The position numbers were made by a program, and so were the translations under genes. Below, in pieces: positions 34,236 to 46,077 of a stretch of DNA of 64,000 bases. The stretch comes from Odobenus rosmarus divergens. Taxonomy: Eukaryota > Chordata > Mammalia > Carnivora > Odobenidae. Under the pieces are notes generated by a model, which saw only the letters and a program-made list of their open reading frames with translations, was not told the origin of the DNA and searched no databases. The first letter of the stretch is position 1, and every line of letters begins with the position of its first letter. The stretch is from contig NW_004451874.1 in assembly GCF_000321225.1 (NCBI RefSeq), forward strand, positions 135,637-199,636. The letters are read 5' to 3'.

Positions 34236-34759
34236 ATGAGTGACTTCAGACTAGAGACTGGTGAGACCCAAGAAGTGTGACATCAGGCCAGAGTCCCCAC
34301 GGCCTGTCCCAGTCAAGCCCTCTCGAGGACCAATGATTCCTCACTGTGGCTAATGGCCTGACTTTTGCCAAGCGGGATTCTGACATCAAAGAAAAATCTG
34401 GACACACTTTGGGGTTTGTTGCAATAGGATCTGGTGTCTTTTCCCTCTGGGCACCGCCCCAGCCCGGGTGGTCCTGTCCACTTCCAAATGTTGAACATCA
34501 TCTGTAAGCCAATCTGCACCTCCAGCCCCAAGCTCTCTCCAGGGCTCCAGACTCACTGATCCCAACGCCTGATGACTGTGACTTCAGGGGGACCCAGAGT
34601 CCCCTGACACTCAGCGACTCCCAGTGGGAACAAACTTCCTCAGCTTCCCGCCCCACTGGATGGTTCTCCTGCACTCCTGTTCCAGGGAATAGCATCACCA
34701 CCTGCCAAGAGGTTCGAGCCAGGCCCTCAGAGTGGCTGTCCACTCTTCCTCTTCCTCAC

Positions 34760-35090
34760 TCCCATGTCCAATTAGCCAGCAAGGCCTGTCAAGTCTGTCT
34801 CTACATCCTGCATGCATTTTGCCTTTTCTCTACTGCACTGCCAGAACTCAGGACCCAGTCATTTCTTGTCTGGGCTGCTACAATTTCTAAGCTGGGCTCC
34901 TGCATTCCAGACCACCTTCTCCAGCCCATCGTCTAAATCCTCTAACTTTGCTGTGGCTCCCTCTTTCTGACATGCAAACCTCACCTTGCTAATCCTGTGC
35001 TTAAAATCCATCAGGGATCCCCAGCACCCATAGGCTATATCTAGGCCCTCCATACCCAGCCTTCTATGATGCCCTCTGCCCACTCCATCT
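34760..35090 (+). repeat. L2 fragment
   Basis: GTCTGGGCTGCTACAATTTC, TTTGCTGTGGCTCCCTC, AATCCATCAGGGATCCCC and CAGCCTTCTATGATGCCC are typical of an old LINE-2 coding/3' segment. Confidence 0.65.
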
Positions 35091-35104
35091 TAGCACTCCC
35101 CATC

Positions 35105-35255
35105 TGTCCATGGGAATCCCCTAGAAGGGAAGCTCCATGCATTCAAGGACTACATCTGCTTGTTTGCTGAGGTACATATACCAGTATGGTATCTGGCACA
35201 TGGGGGTGCTCCAGAAATATATGTTGAATGAATGAATGAATGAGTGAGTGATGAG
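35105..35255 (+). repeat. L2 3' end with TGAA repeat
   Basis: GAAGGGAAGCTCCATGC, GTATGGTATCTGGCACATGG and AAATATATGTTGAATGAATG follow the L2 3' terminus, which ends in a small TGAA/TGAG tandem (35224-35250). It probably continues the L2 piece just upstream. Confidence 0.85.
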
Positions 35256-35632
35256 TGGGTGGATGGAGTCAGATCAGACAACCTGTTGGTTCACATACTT
35301 CTGGCTTTCTATTTGCTGCTTCTGTTACCTGTAATTTCTCTCACTTCTCTTTCTGCCTGGACAGCCTCTAGCTGTTGTTCAAGACTGGACTGATGTGTCT
35401 CCTCCAGGGGGTCCTGATTCCCTGGACCAAGTTGGGCTATGTCCCCCTCTTCCTGTTCCCCTTGCTCCTTCGCCACGGCAGCTATCACATGACCCCAAAG
35501 AGTTGGTCCTACATCTCTCCTGAACTTGACTTTGCTGTTCACTTCCGATTCCGAGGACTTACTACACTGCCTGGCACCCAGTAGGTATTGGGGCCACTTT
35601 TGCTTGATGATTACATGATTACAACGATGTGG

Positions 35633-35661
35633 TGTGATGGTGTGATGGTGTGATGGTGTGG
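35633..35661. repeat. 8-bp tandem repeat
   Basis: TGTGATGG is repeated three times perfectly, with a partial fourth unit. Confidence 0.93.
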
Positions 35662-35664
35662 GAA

Positions 35665-35895
35665 GAGCCCAGGGCAAGGAATGCAGAGATCTTTGTCCAA
35701 GTTTGATGTTGCCACTCCTTAATCATGAACCAAATAAGCCCTCCAAGCCTCAACTTCTCCATCTATAAAATGGGAGTTCTCACCTTTTCCTTAGCTACTT
35801 CTCAAGGTTACTGAGAAGATCAGCTGAGGCAATATGTGCACACGTGCTTTGAAAACTATAAAAGCTTTCTACAAATGCTATGGGTTATTGTGCTT
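35665..35895 (+). repeat. MIR fragment
   Basis: CCAAGCCTCAACTTCTCC, ATCTATAAAATGGGAG, GGTTACTGAGAAGATCAGC and GTGCTTTGAAAACTATAAA follow sense MIR. Confidence 0.75.
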
Positions 35896-36164
35896 ACATA
35901 ACAGCTTTGGAACCTCGAGCCGAAGCCCAATTACATCTGGCCAAATTGGCTGGAAGAGAGCCAGGCCAACTGTACTGGGTTCCTGCAGCCACTGAGGTTT
36001 GGGACCAGACCCCTCCTTGGCCATGCTCCACTGAGCTGCCCCTGCCTGCAGCATGGAGGCCCCAGGGGGGCTCTTTCACCTCCCATCCTTCAGTGTGGGG
36101 GCAGATAAATAGCAAGGGCAAGTGCTGGAGGCTGCCTTTCTCATGCAGACCTTGAGGGCCAGAT

Positions 36165-36380
36165 GGAAGGAAGGAAGAGAAGCTTCTACGATGTGCCAGA
36201 CGCTCTGCTAGACACTCATCTATGTTACCTCCTTTAACTCTTGCAACCATGATTGCTCTGGGTTTGGCTGCTCCTATGGTGCAGAGGAGGAAAGCAAGGC
36301 CCACAGATGCTAAGTGATTTGCCTAAGGTCACACAGCTATTAAGTAGAGATGTTGAGATACGAAATCCATGAATGTCTAA
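36165..36380 (-). repeat. MIR fragment
   Basis: CTACGATGTGCCAGACGCTC, GTGCAGAGGAGGAAAGCAAGG, GATTTGCCTAAGGTCACACAG and CTATTAAGTAGAGATG follow antisense MIR. Confidence 0.88.
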
Positions 36381-37729
36381 TACCTACGTTCTTTCTGGTT
36401 GTGCTCTCCTGGGTCTTTGTCATTGGGACCTTTCTGAGCCCTATACTGTTTCTCTGTGTCTTGCTTTTTCCATCAGCCCATCAACAGTCATAGGCATGTG
36501 CTCCTCCTTTGTGCAAAGATTATGGGGATTGCAAAGAAGTACAAGGCCTGCTACCTGCCTACAGGACCCGTGCGAAGCACCAGCAAAACATCAGAGTCCA
36601 CGTTTTCTTCACTGTATAAAATGTCAGTCCCTGACCAGCCTCACTGTTTCGGGACAGCCAAGCCCTCCTCCCTCAGCTTCATGGTGGTGGAGGACAGTTG
36701 GAACAGCATTTTTCAAAAAAACCCTGAGCTTTATCATCACCATTGTATATAGCAACTGGACTTGGCTAACGAATTTGTCCCCCAGAGAGATGTTCTCTGG
36801 GACCACCGTAATGAACAGATGAGAGAATCTTATAGTTAGCACATCCTTGGCAAGGGATTGAACACATCTGGAGTGACTTCTGGGTGTTCTAATAGAATTT
36901 TTCTTTGTAGATCCACTAAATAGGCTTGTTGCCTCCAAAACTGATTATAATATGAATTGCCTATGTATATGAGGAGATTCGTAAGTAAAAGGACATTTCA
37001 GCTTTGCACCGGATTATTGCAAATTCCAACTCCCCAACTCCCCCCGCCCCAAGACACACACACTTGAACTCCAGAATATTGGGCTGGGGTTAGACTGTGA
37101 CCCCTACCTCCCGGGTCAACGGTGGTCCCAGCCCAGTGTCTGTGATCCCAGACATGCTGGGTGGGTGGGGTAGAGAGAGGGCATCAACCCTCCGAGAGCT
37201 TCGGAAGGGGGTGACAAGGTGTGGAAACTCCGAGGGGTCTTGTAGACCATCTCACCAACCCGCCTTACTTCACGGGGAAGGAAACAAAGACCTGGGAGGG
37301 AGGAGACAACTTGCCTGAGGCTGCGCAGTGAGGACCTGTTTAGTCTGAACTTCCTTTATAGCAGCCTCTCAGCTTCCCCACTTACAACAGGAGATGGAAG
37401 CTCTTGGGACTTGCTCCCTTCAGCTGGTCATTGACACTGGGCCGGCACCACCGAAGCCTCATGCATCCAAGTCTCCCCTGTAGGGGAGGGAGCAGACAAA
37501 TCTTTGTGGTGGCAGTGATAAGAGACTCACTCCCCATCCTTGGCTGCCCCATCACCAGGCCTGCTATTCATCCTGGGCCCAGGTGCTGGCTCCTGCAGGG
37601 GCCCATGGTATCAATCTCTCCCCCAGCCCCTGCTCCCAGCCTCCATTTCAATTGGGATGTCCTGTCTTACAACCTCACACCTCCCATTTTTTCCCTTTAT
37701 AGTGCATATCTAAGCATGTAACTAGCTGG

Positions 37730-37815
37730 CTATCCATGTGGTTATTTGTTGGACATGTCTTCGCTAGACTGTAAGCCCTGAGAGGGTAGGGACTGTGTCT
37801 GTCTTGTTGAATGAG
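37730..37815 (+). repeat. L2 3' region fragment
   Basis: TAGACTGTAAGCCCTGAGAGG and GTAGGGACTGTGTCTGTC with TTGTTGAATGAGG is the L2 3' region, with an internal deletion. Confidence 0.7.
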
Positions 37816-37819
37816 GGAA

Positions 37820-38610
37820 GGGACTCCAAGGTGCTGCCAACCTATATCGCCTTGCCCGCCTCTGGGAGGCGCCCTTCGGTGCTGGCCAACCTTGCTGGTT
37901 CTGGAAGGAGCTGGGCCTGACACTTGTCCCACCCTCCCACCCCGTCCTTTGTCTGCTGAGGCCCTTCTCAGCTTCCCACTTCATTCTACCTAAGCTTTTT
38001 TTGCTGGCTTCTGCATGAAGGTATTAGAGGAAATAAGCCTCCCTGACTGTGCTTTGGAGCCCGAGGCTCCTGCCTGGTGTTTCCGAGAGGATTATTTTCC
38101 TCTCTGCTCAACATCAAAGGCCTGAGAGCTATTTACACACAGCACAGTTTTGCTACAAACTTGGAACAAGATGCAGCTCTCCTTCCCCATTTCGGGGCCA
38201 TAATGATGTGTTAGCGTAACACAAGCTTCAACTGTCTGTCTTATCGTCCCCAGCCAGGAAATACAATTTATTTAAGTCCAGACTGTCAGGCCCAGCTCAC
38301 TGCTTCTTCAGACCTGCCATTCTCCCAGGCATCGCTCTGCTCTCCCCTTAAGTGCTGACAGCCCCATCGCGGACGGCAGGGCTGGATCGGCTGGGTTGCT
38401 AAGAGTCTAGAATTGCACTCGGTTGGTTTGTAAGAGTTAGAGGTGCACATTTCAAACCTGGATCTCCAGGAGGGAGGGGGGCAGGGAGATCCTGAGATAA
38501 AAATGAGCCCCGTGAAATTAACCTTCATTGCTAACATTTGCATGGTGCATTATAGCTTAGACTGCCTAGGGATGGCGGTGGCAACCTTCTCAGTGGCCCC
38601 ACGAAGGGGA
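37820..38610. other. Repeat-poor intronic block
   Basis: No repeat, exon or ORF that I recognise. From about 37990 to 38320 the sequence is balanced in composition and looks unlike transposon debris, so it is a candidate conserved non-coding block; this is only an impression from sequence texture. Confidence 0.35.
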
Positions 38611-38614
38611 GGAA

Positions 38615-38800
38615 ACTAACAATTCCTGAGCCTCTACTCTGTGCAGGGCCCAGCTTGGCATTTCCATAGGTGTTCTCTCTTCCCTAATTATGGTCCAGCT
38701 CCCTGGATGCGGAGGCATCTTGTGATCACTTTCCTATTTTACGGTTGAGGAGACTGAGGCTGCTGAGGAAGTAAGTAGTAGAGCTGGGACTTGTGGGTGA
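38615..38800 (-). repeat. MIR fragment
   Basis: AACAATTCCTGAGCCTCTACTC, TTTTACGGTTGAGGAGACTGAGG and GTAGTAGAGCTGGGACTTG follow antisense MIR. Confidence 0.8.
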
Positions 38801-38999
38801 GACTTCATCACCAGGGAAGTCACAAGGAAGGAAGCCTGGGAATTTGGGGCAGTTCCCTATCACTTGTCAAATCCATGGCCCCGAACATGGTATTTTCTGT
38901 CCCCAGTGCATTGCCTCATTGACAAACCCAGCAAGATAATCTTGCCCTGTGGTTGGACAGCTTAAATGAGAGGATATAAGTGGGTTGGTTTGGAGGATT

Positions 39000-39525
39000 A
39001 CATAATAGACATCTTAACTAGTTATGAATCCGTGCAAGGGGGCGGGGGGTTGCTAAGTTTCTCCTTTTCAGTGGAAGAGAGATTAGTCATTTGGGTTATG
39101 GGTAGGGAGGCCGAGATGAATTGAATGGGAAGTTGAGGGTTCCTGTCCTCTCTGCTTATGTCCCTACAATACCAAGCTCATCTCGAAGTAGTCAGAGGAG
39201 ATGAAGACTGCCGTGTGCCACTGATCGCTTACTCCTTAATAATGCTAAGCCTGTTGCTGAAGCCCTGGGCAGCCCTTGAGATGACTGGCATCATGGAGTT
39301 CTGGAGGAGAGGGAGATGCTTCCATGCATACCACCCACTTTGAAAATCTACATGTGAATTCCAACTGAATTGTAACCAGTTATTGGTAAAGTGGAAAGAT
39401 CCCACCAATCTGAAGTTGACACATTCTAAACTAAAGGAACATGGATGTGGGGATGGGGAGAAGGTCTCACTGCTTTCCTGTAACTCTTAGAGTTTGCTAC
39501 CCTCCCCGGAGTGCCATTCACTTTA
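39000..39525. other. Intronic sequence with no assignable feature
   Basis: I see no exon or assignable repeat; a short G-rich run lies at about 39040-39050. Confidence 0.45.
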
Positions 39526-39529
39526 GAGC

Positions 39530-39710
39530 TGCCATCGCTAATATTTGCAACAGCCCCATGAGGTTGGTATTATCACCCCCATTTTTACAGATAAGAAAAT
39601 CAAGGCCCAGAGGGGCTGAGCCAGGTCACAGAGCTGGTTAGTGGAGAACTCAGGGCAAAATTCATCTTTGCCTAGTTCCAAAGCCTGTGCTCTTTGCCCC
39701 CGGTCCCTCA
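39530..39710 (-). repeat. MIR fragment
   Basis: AATATTTGCAACAGCCCCATG, TTTTTACAGATAAGAAAATC, AAGGCCCAGAGGGGCTGAG and AGCCTGTGCTCTTTGCC follow antisense MIR. Confidence 0.88.
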
Positions 39711-39884
39711 TAGTTACAGCTCCAACCCATACCTCTCTCCCAAACTGCTCTGCTCCAGGCCAACTGGTGAGACTGCAGCTTGCTGATGCAGGGCTCTCCC
39801 GCCTGGTAGTAGGGGAGGTATATCTCAGAGTCAGAGGCATCCTGGAAAAGGCAAGCATCTTCTCATCCAAACTTCTCTTTTTCA

Positions 39885-39970
39885 TAAGGGAGTCTAAAGT
39901 CCACAGAGGTGAAGTGACCTGCTCCAGGTCACACAGCTAGTCTGGGGACAGAGCCAAAATCTGACCTGGG
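39885..39970 (-). repeat. MIR fragment
   Basis: GTCCACAGAGGTGAAGTGACC and CCAGGTCACACAGCTAGTC follow the antisense MIR core. It is separated by about 170 bp from the neighbouring MIR. Confidence 0.7.
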
Positions 39971-39999
39971 CTTGATGGCTTGGGTCTGTGCTATTCCTC

Positions 40000-41125
40000 T
40001 AAAGCCTTCTGCTTGCACATGCCAGGGGCTGGGGATAATGGCCAGGACCCCCTTCTCAGGGCATCACGTCCAGGAATATGAGAAAGATTGGCAGTCACTG
40101 CTGGCCCGCGTGCTAGCATCCAGGCTCGGCGTGATCTGCTGGGGTGCCCTGCCTTACAGAGTCTGGGAAATGCAAAGTGGAGCCCTTGCTGGGAAAGGTT
40201 AGGAATGGCTGATACTCACAAAGACACAGTTTTCTGGTTCAATTAATAGGGCAAACAACATTTCTATACCATGTACCTACTTAAGAAAATAAATTATGTA
40301 TAAGTCCCCTTAAGGGTTGTTGAAACATCCACTCACCAGCACACAACTAAGCCTGTGAGCTTCGGACCTTCCAGTCCCTTCATTAATCCTGACCTTTAGG
40401 GCTTCTCCTAGGCAGTGGGTTTCTTGTTTCTTCTTGCTTATTACACTTGAAGGAAATTAAATTGTACTGCTCCAAAATGCCTCCAAAATTCACCCTTTCC
40501 CTCTCCACACCTGCCCCCCACCGAGTTGACTGAGCTTGCCTCTCAACGAGTCACTGAATTTCTCATTAGGCTGTTTTCAAAAGAACATGTATTAAAGCCA
40601 ACTGTTTAGTCTTATTTGTTTGGCTTGCCTCTTTCAAACTCCTAAAACACATTTCACACCATTGGGAAGTGAGAACGTCTGTTAAATGGGTTACCAGGCT
40701 TCCAGGAAACAAAATGAATCCGACTTTTTGTTTCCAGAAGTTGCAGTTAGTGTGTTTGAAGATGAAACACAGCAGGGGGAGGGATGCAGAGGGAGGCTGC
40801 CAGAGACGGTCAGCTCTTTGAAGGCAAGGACTGTATCTTATTAAAATCTCTGCTTGCTCGTTCATCGGCTCCTGCAACAGGAATTTCTGACTAGTTCTCT
40901 CCTTCCGAGAACTGTTGCCCACGACTGTGTGTTTTCCCTACAAAGAGATTAAAGGCACTTGCAATGAATACTCCATGTGGTCGGGGCTATTGCTGGAAAT
41001 GAAGGAGCCAGGGGAACACGGCCCTTTTGCAACCACTTGTCACCTCTTCCCAACCGGGAAGCCATCATCTCTTTTAGGACATCATTAATATCATTCTCCT
41101 TAGAGGTGACTTTCTGGGGAGAAGG
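40000..41125. other. Repeat-poor intronic block
   Basis: No recognisable repeat. From 40420 to 40960 the sequence is AT-balanced and carries no frame of interest; like 37990-38320 it could be conserved non-coding DNA, which cannot be judged without alignment. Confidence 0.35.
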
Positions 41126-41134
41126 GAAGAAGGA

Positions 41135-41320
41135 ACAGTCACTGAGCACTGACCACGAGTCAAGTGCTGTTTTGACTGCCCCATACCCCTTCTACCCTTT
41201 CAAGCTCACAAAGCCCCCCTGAGGTCAGCGTTATTCCGCCCGGTGTGCAGATGAGAAAACTGAGGCTCTGGGAGGCTAAATATCTCATTCAAGATCCTAC
41301 GGCTAAAGAGTGGTTCACTT
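41135..41320 (-). repeat. MIR fragment
   Basis: CACTGAGCACTGACCACGAG, AGATGAGAAAACTGAGGCTC and TGGGAGGCTAAATATCTC follow antisense MIR. Confidence 0.85.
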
Positions 41321-41452
41321 GACATTCCCTTTTATGTGCGTGGGTTGTTAGAAGTACGCTTGGCATTGTTAGAATGTATGAGACGGTCATTGCCCCTGCA
41401 CCCATCTGCTGGGAGGTGACATTTCCTGTGCCTGTCTCCCTGAGAGGCCCTC

Positions 41453-41482
41453 CTGCCTTCTCCCTCCGAGCCTGAGTGCAGC
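41453..41482 (+). repeat. 30-bp sequence shared exactly with 55305-55334
   Basis: Begins CTGCCTTCTCCCTCCGAGCC and ends TGAGTGCAGC. It is identical over 30 bp to a second site in the same orientation about 13.9 kb away. The flanks do not match. Confidence 0.95.
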
Positions 41483-41979
41483 CGGGGTCTTGTCCACCGG
41501 GCAACTGTCCAGAGAGCTTTAGACCGTGCGGGAGGGGCTGTGTGCGCGCCGTGCAGAAGGAAAGAGCATCACGCAGCTGCAAATCTGTCAGCTGGAAAAA
41601 CAGCACAAAGGGGAGGAATAGGTGATTCTGAATGTTCTCCTCCGATTCAAACGTTTTGTGAGCAAATGTGCTCTTGGTGGATGACTCATGGAGACAGAGG
41701 ACGACTTGACGGCACTCTGGCTGCTCACCTGGAGAGTTGTTGGAAATGCCAGACCTCTGCTGATGAATCCCTCCTGACAGCTCATGTGAGAATCCCCTAT
41801 TGGGCTTGACTTGAGGTTGCGAAGTGGGATGGGGGAAACCAGACGCCTCTCAAGCTGGACCTGCGGCTTGGCTGGTGGGGGGCTGGACCCTGGCCAGATG
41901 GAAGTTTCAAATGGGATTCAGCGACAGGTTGCTCTCTCTGCTAAGGTCCCACGATTTGTCTCCTGCCGGCCGGAGGGGT

Positions 41980-42055
41980 TTTGGCATTTTCATCTCTGGA
42001 TCCCCAGTGCCTGGCTCCAGGCCCAGCACATAGTAGGCACTTATGGGAGATGTCT
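41980..42055 (+). repeat. L2 3' region fragment
   Basis: CATCTCTGGATCCCCAGTGCC and GCCCAGCACATAGTAGGC follow the sense L2 3' end. Confidence 0.75.
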
Positions 42056-42394
42056 GGGTGAAAGAGGAAAGTCAAGCATGGAATTAGGGACCAGGCAGCC
42101 TCAGTTTCCAGTGCTGGCTCTGCACCGATTTGGGGGTTATTTCATCTCATTGGCTCTGGATCCTTCATCTTGGAAGTGCTGGCAAGAGTATCTTTCAGGA
42201 GAATTGTAAAGATCAAAAGCGCTATAATGGGTCTGAAAGTGCTCCATGGGGGGAAAACCCTCAGCCCAGTCAGGGAATGTTTCTGTTTGTGGGTTGCATC
42301 ATGCCTAAGTCCGGCAAGAGCAGTTGAGGGGCAGAGTCATTTTGCTATGGCAATGGAATCTGAGATGTTGTTCCATCTGGGGCCCAGGTCACAG

Positions 42395-42480
42395 CACATC
42401 CACTCATGTAGTGAACATCTGCAGAACACCTCTTGTGTTCTAGGCACCGCCTCAGGTGTCAGAGATACAGAAATGAGTCA
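42395..42480 (-). repeat. L2 3' region fragment
   Basis: GAACATCTGCAGAACACCTC, TTGTGTTCTAGGCACCGCC and AGAGATACAGAAATGAGTC follow antisense L2. Confidence 0.6.
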
Positions 42481-43244
42481 CCCCTTTAGGAACGGCCTCG
42501 CAGGTGCCAGATGCTGTGGAAATGCATAGAAGGAAAGCTGCCTGGAGGGCAGTGATGGAGGGGGCTCCAGAATTCTCTCTAGGCACGGTGAGTGTGACAC
42601 CAGGGTTTTTAGCAGGTTGAGGTAGACCCCTTAGACTGGGTCCTGGTCTGAGAAGGGCCATGCTGATGTTATCAGGAAGACCAGTGGTGCCAGTCCAGGC
42701 TTCTGGCTGCCTGCTGAGCCCTGCCTACCTGCCCGTCACTCTAGCTCTCTCTCTTGGAACCAAATACCCTAGACAACCATGGGCTCTACTAAAATGTGGG
42801 CAGGATTTGTGGAAGAACACAGACTTTGGAGTCAGATTATCCTGAGTTGAACACCTACTGTGCTAGACACTGTGCAAAATGAATAAAGGAGCTTAGCTGT
42901 CAGATAGTAGATAATTATTAAGACAGAGATGCTGTGGCCAAGAGGCGTTGGCACCTGGTTCTCTCCAAGGTCGCCTGTGTCAGTCTCAGAGCACCCTCCC
43001 CCCAGCCTGGCTCTCTGATCTGCCCATTGCCAACAAGTTGCCAAAACAAACGTAGGGTCACAGGGCCAAGGCAAGTGGATAAATTGAAAGAACACACTTC
43101 TGGGAAGCCAAGGCTGATTGCAAAGAGGATCCCCTTGGCTGTCGCCAGATGTGGGGAGCAGGACCCAGGAGGGGTTCTCTGACTTTAAGGAGGGAAGAAG
43201 CCCGGAAAAGGTAAAGGAGAAAGTATGGCTGCAAACGTCCACAG

Positions 43245-44965
43245 TCCTGCTACCATTTTTTTTTTTTCCTGCTGCCCTCACTCTCTGTTTCCTAACCCTA
43301 CTGACGCGATTCCTGCTGTCCCAGTCTGTCCCGATGCCCAGGCCAGGCAGACGGAGGGCAGCATGTGTTCAAGGCACAGCAGCCCAGACACACTGGGATG
43401 CATCCCTGCATCCGGCCACATCTCGATGTTCTGGGGAGCAGGGCACCTCTGAGTCTATGTTCTCATTACGCACGAGATGATGGATGTACCTGGCAGAGAC
43501 TGTACCTGGGGCCATGGTCCCTGTTACAAATTCTTTTTCCAGTTGCTTGTCTGGTCCCCTGACTGCAGCCCTGTGCGCTCTTCTACCTGCTGCCTGCTGG
43601 ATATCCAGGAATATGTTACCTGCTTCGTTTTCCCTAAGGCTGTATTAGATCTCTTCTGGAACATTACATGGCTATTCTGTATTAGAAGTTTGTATTTCCC
43701 TTGCTGGATATTTCTGCTCAGTTGAACTTCCACCTTTCCCTCACCCTTTTGGTTCCTATTCCCAGGGCTTGGGTGGGCTTCACCTCCCACTGTGAGTATG
43801 TTTTATACCTGGATGACCAATCCTGAGATAACACATGAGTCACTTCTTGCACCTGCCTCATTGCACACCTGCTGGGAATTGCTTTTTTTTTTTTTTTTTG
43901 GCAGATGTGGGATGAGGAGGGGAAAGGAGGAAACCGGAAATGTGTTCTGTTGTGTTCCTGGTTAATTTCACATTATTCTACAGGGCTGCATGGAAAACGA
44001 TGCATCAGTAAAAACCAAATGATGGTTTATGATGCTTGCAGAGGAAAAGCAGATGTTCCAATTAATGCCAGGACTGAAAATAATCCCAAGGCAGCCTGAT
44101 TTGAAAAGCTGATCAAGAAAAAGGTCAAATAAGTAACTGCCCACATGGCACCAAAATCCTCATACTGCTATATTCTTACCGATTTCATGTTTTCTCACTG
44201 AAAACATATTTCAACTTTTCTAGGAAATGCTCAGAGAATGTCATTGTCTTCTAGTCTTCCCAAGGGCTGGTCTTGGAAGTTGAATAGTACGTAATTTTAG
44301 TAGCAAAGCATGTTCAAAGCCATCATAGATTCACAAAGGCAGAGGGCTTCTGGTCATTTAATCAGATTGCTTTCCTGACACGTGGAATTAAGGCCTGGCT
44401 GGTAGATACACAGCACGCACGATGCCACTCTCCTTTGTAGGCCCCTAGCAGACATAACTGATTGATCACAGCACTCCTTCTCTCCGGGCCTGTTGTTCTT
44501 TCAGTCCAACAATTCTGGCTGCCACTATGGGTCTATTAGATGAATCCTGTTTGCCATCCTTGTGCCAGGAGAACAGAAGTTCTCCCGGTGGTGCCAGTGT
44601 TTCTGTAACAAGCAGTGATTCCTGAATGTGGGGGAAGTTTCAGGCAGGTACGGGATGGCAATATGAGGGGCAGAATTTTGGGGGTTGAGGTGGAAGGGAC
44701 TCTAGCTGGTGACAGAGGCAGAGGTAGGACTTTGCATACTTCAAAAGGGCTTAGACTAGGCCCCTGCAGTGGAATGGAGCACGAATAAGCTTTGGAATCA
44801 AATCCCAATTCTGGCGTTTACTAGCTTCTTAGGGTCCCCGTGTCACAGATTGGTGGACTAGAGTCCTAGGGGACTAGGAGTTTTTCATTGTATCATAGTT
44901 CCTTGACTTATGATCCAAGTACCAAAGGACCTGAGATGATTAGGGGCTTTCAAAATGGAAGACAA
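43245..44965. other. Intronic sequence with no assignable feature
   Basis: It includes T runs at 43256-43268 and 43884-43900. No TSD-flanked insertion, exon or confident repeat recognised, apart from a short MIR-like stretch near 44780-44840. Confidence 0.45.
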
Positions 44966-45034
44966 AACATTCTTTAGTTCATTGGACATCCAATGAGCAA
45001 CTCTTCCAAGCTGAATACGCTGCTAGGTTTTGGG

Positions 45035-45081
45035 AATACAAAGATAAGACATGGACGCTGTCCATGTCTTATCTTTGTATT
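45035..45081. repeat. Perfect 22-bp inverted repeat, 3-nt loop
   Basis: The left arm (45035-45056, AATACAAAGATAAGACATGG then AC) is exactly the reverse complement of the right arm (45060-45081), with GCT between them. The left arm lies in an ancient L2-like context (GCTAGGTTTTGGGAATACAAAG...), and after the right arm the context resumes with AGGAGCT. Confidence 0.98.
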
Positions 45082-45539
45082 TTAGGAGCTATCTGGGAAG
45101 AAATGGGGATAAAACAGCTTCAGATCATCAAGGAGGTATAGCAGCTGTAAGACCACTACTGATCAATGTCTACAATGCAGCTCTTGAGGAACAAGACCCA
45201 CCCACAGAGTATTCATTTCAGCCTATCTTCCCCGTTGCTCTGTGTGTATTTTCACCAGGGCCTTCTTTTTTGCTACAGCTTGGACATCAGCACGCCCTGC
45301 AGCCTGCCTTCCCTGTTCTCCTCCAGCCCCACCCCCTCTCCTCACCTCCAAATCACGGCCTGCACGGGGATGGGGCAGATGAGGTGTCTAGGGCATGGAA
45401 CCCAAGGAGGCCCTCACTTCCCGGGGCTGCACTCACACCACGTTCACCTGAGCGTGAACACCTCCTGAAATTTGCATCCTGGATGCCTTGCTTGCCTCAC
45501 CCTAGTTGGGGCCCTGCTTGAGACAGAGTCAGGTGAAGA

Positions 45540-45602
45540 CAGGAGTGGAAACAATGATGAAAGTGGCATGACAATTCGTTCTCACAATAAACTTGCAAAA
45601 TA
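45540..45602 (-). repeat. MIR core, left part, interrupted by insertion
   Basis: AATTCGTTCTCACAATAAAC followed by TTGCAAAATA aligns with the antisense MIR segment 'TCCTCACAACAACCCTG...'. Its continuation is found only after the insertion ending at 46077. Confidence 0.7.
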
Positions 45603-45681
45603 AAGCAATGAATCATGGAACGTTACATCGAAAACTAATGATGTAATGTATGGTGATTAACATAACATAATAAAAAAAATA
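45603..45681 (+). mobile_element. Severely 5'-truncated L1 3' end
   Basis: About 75 bp matching the extreme 3' end of the carnivore L1: CAATGAATCATGGAACGTTAC, ATGATGTAATGTATGGTGATT, AACATAACATAATAAAAAAA. It starts directly after a 17-bp duplication (45586-45602) whose partner is at 46078-46094, so the insertion does not end at the L1. Confidence 0.9.
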
Positions 45682-46077
45682 ATAGTCGCTACCTTCCAGG
45701 AGAATATTGAGTATAAATATTCAATATCAATACTATATATAGTATGAAGATAATATATATAAAAGCACTTATCATAGTGCCTGACATAGTAAAAACTATT
45801 CAATAAGTGGGAATAACTATTATAATTATTGCTAGATTTATTATAACATAGTTGCTAGTTTATATCAATTTTATGACTAGCATCATTTCCCCATGTTTTC
45901 TAATTGGCTTCGTAGATATGTAAGAAATAGTTTTTTTGTGTATCTACTAGATTCTGATTTACTAAATTCTGATTGTTTCTAATGGTTTTTCAGTAGATTA
46001 TCTTGGTTTTTCATGTTTTTCATTATTACATTATTACTTTATTTCATTATGATAATAAACATTTTGGATCTAAAAAA
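45682..46077 (+). mobile_element. Probable 3'-transduced genomic segment behind the L1
   Basis: About 396 bp of non-L1, AT-rich sequence lies between the L1 end and a second polyadenylation point (GATAATAAAC, then TAAAAAAAAT) followed by the target-site copy AATAAGCTTGCAAAATA. It contains a MIR-like motif (AGCACTTATCATAGTGCCTG). This is the structure expected if the source L1 read through its own signal and carried flanking DNA. Confidence 0.75.

Noticed and set aside
33890..34250. Longer minus-strand frame around ASIC2 exon 2 (99 aa)
   Set aside because: Only the 34205-34055 part matches ASIC2. The frame continues past a consensus GTGAGC donor into intron, and the extra residues have no ASIC match.
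35224..35250. CRISPR-like short repeats (TGAA/TGAG units)
   Set aside because: These are simple tandem repeats at an L2 3' end in a mammalian intron, with no spacer architecture.
43884..43900. Second tail-only retroinsertion at another T tract
   Set aside because: The flanks show no direct repeat (GGGAATTGC before, GGCAGATG after), so the evidence used at 61931 is missing here.
45051..45521. Open frame of 156 aa on the plus strand
   Set aside because: It starts inside the perfect inverted repeat and continues through pyrimidine-rich sequence. No homology is recognised; a chance frame.
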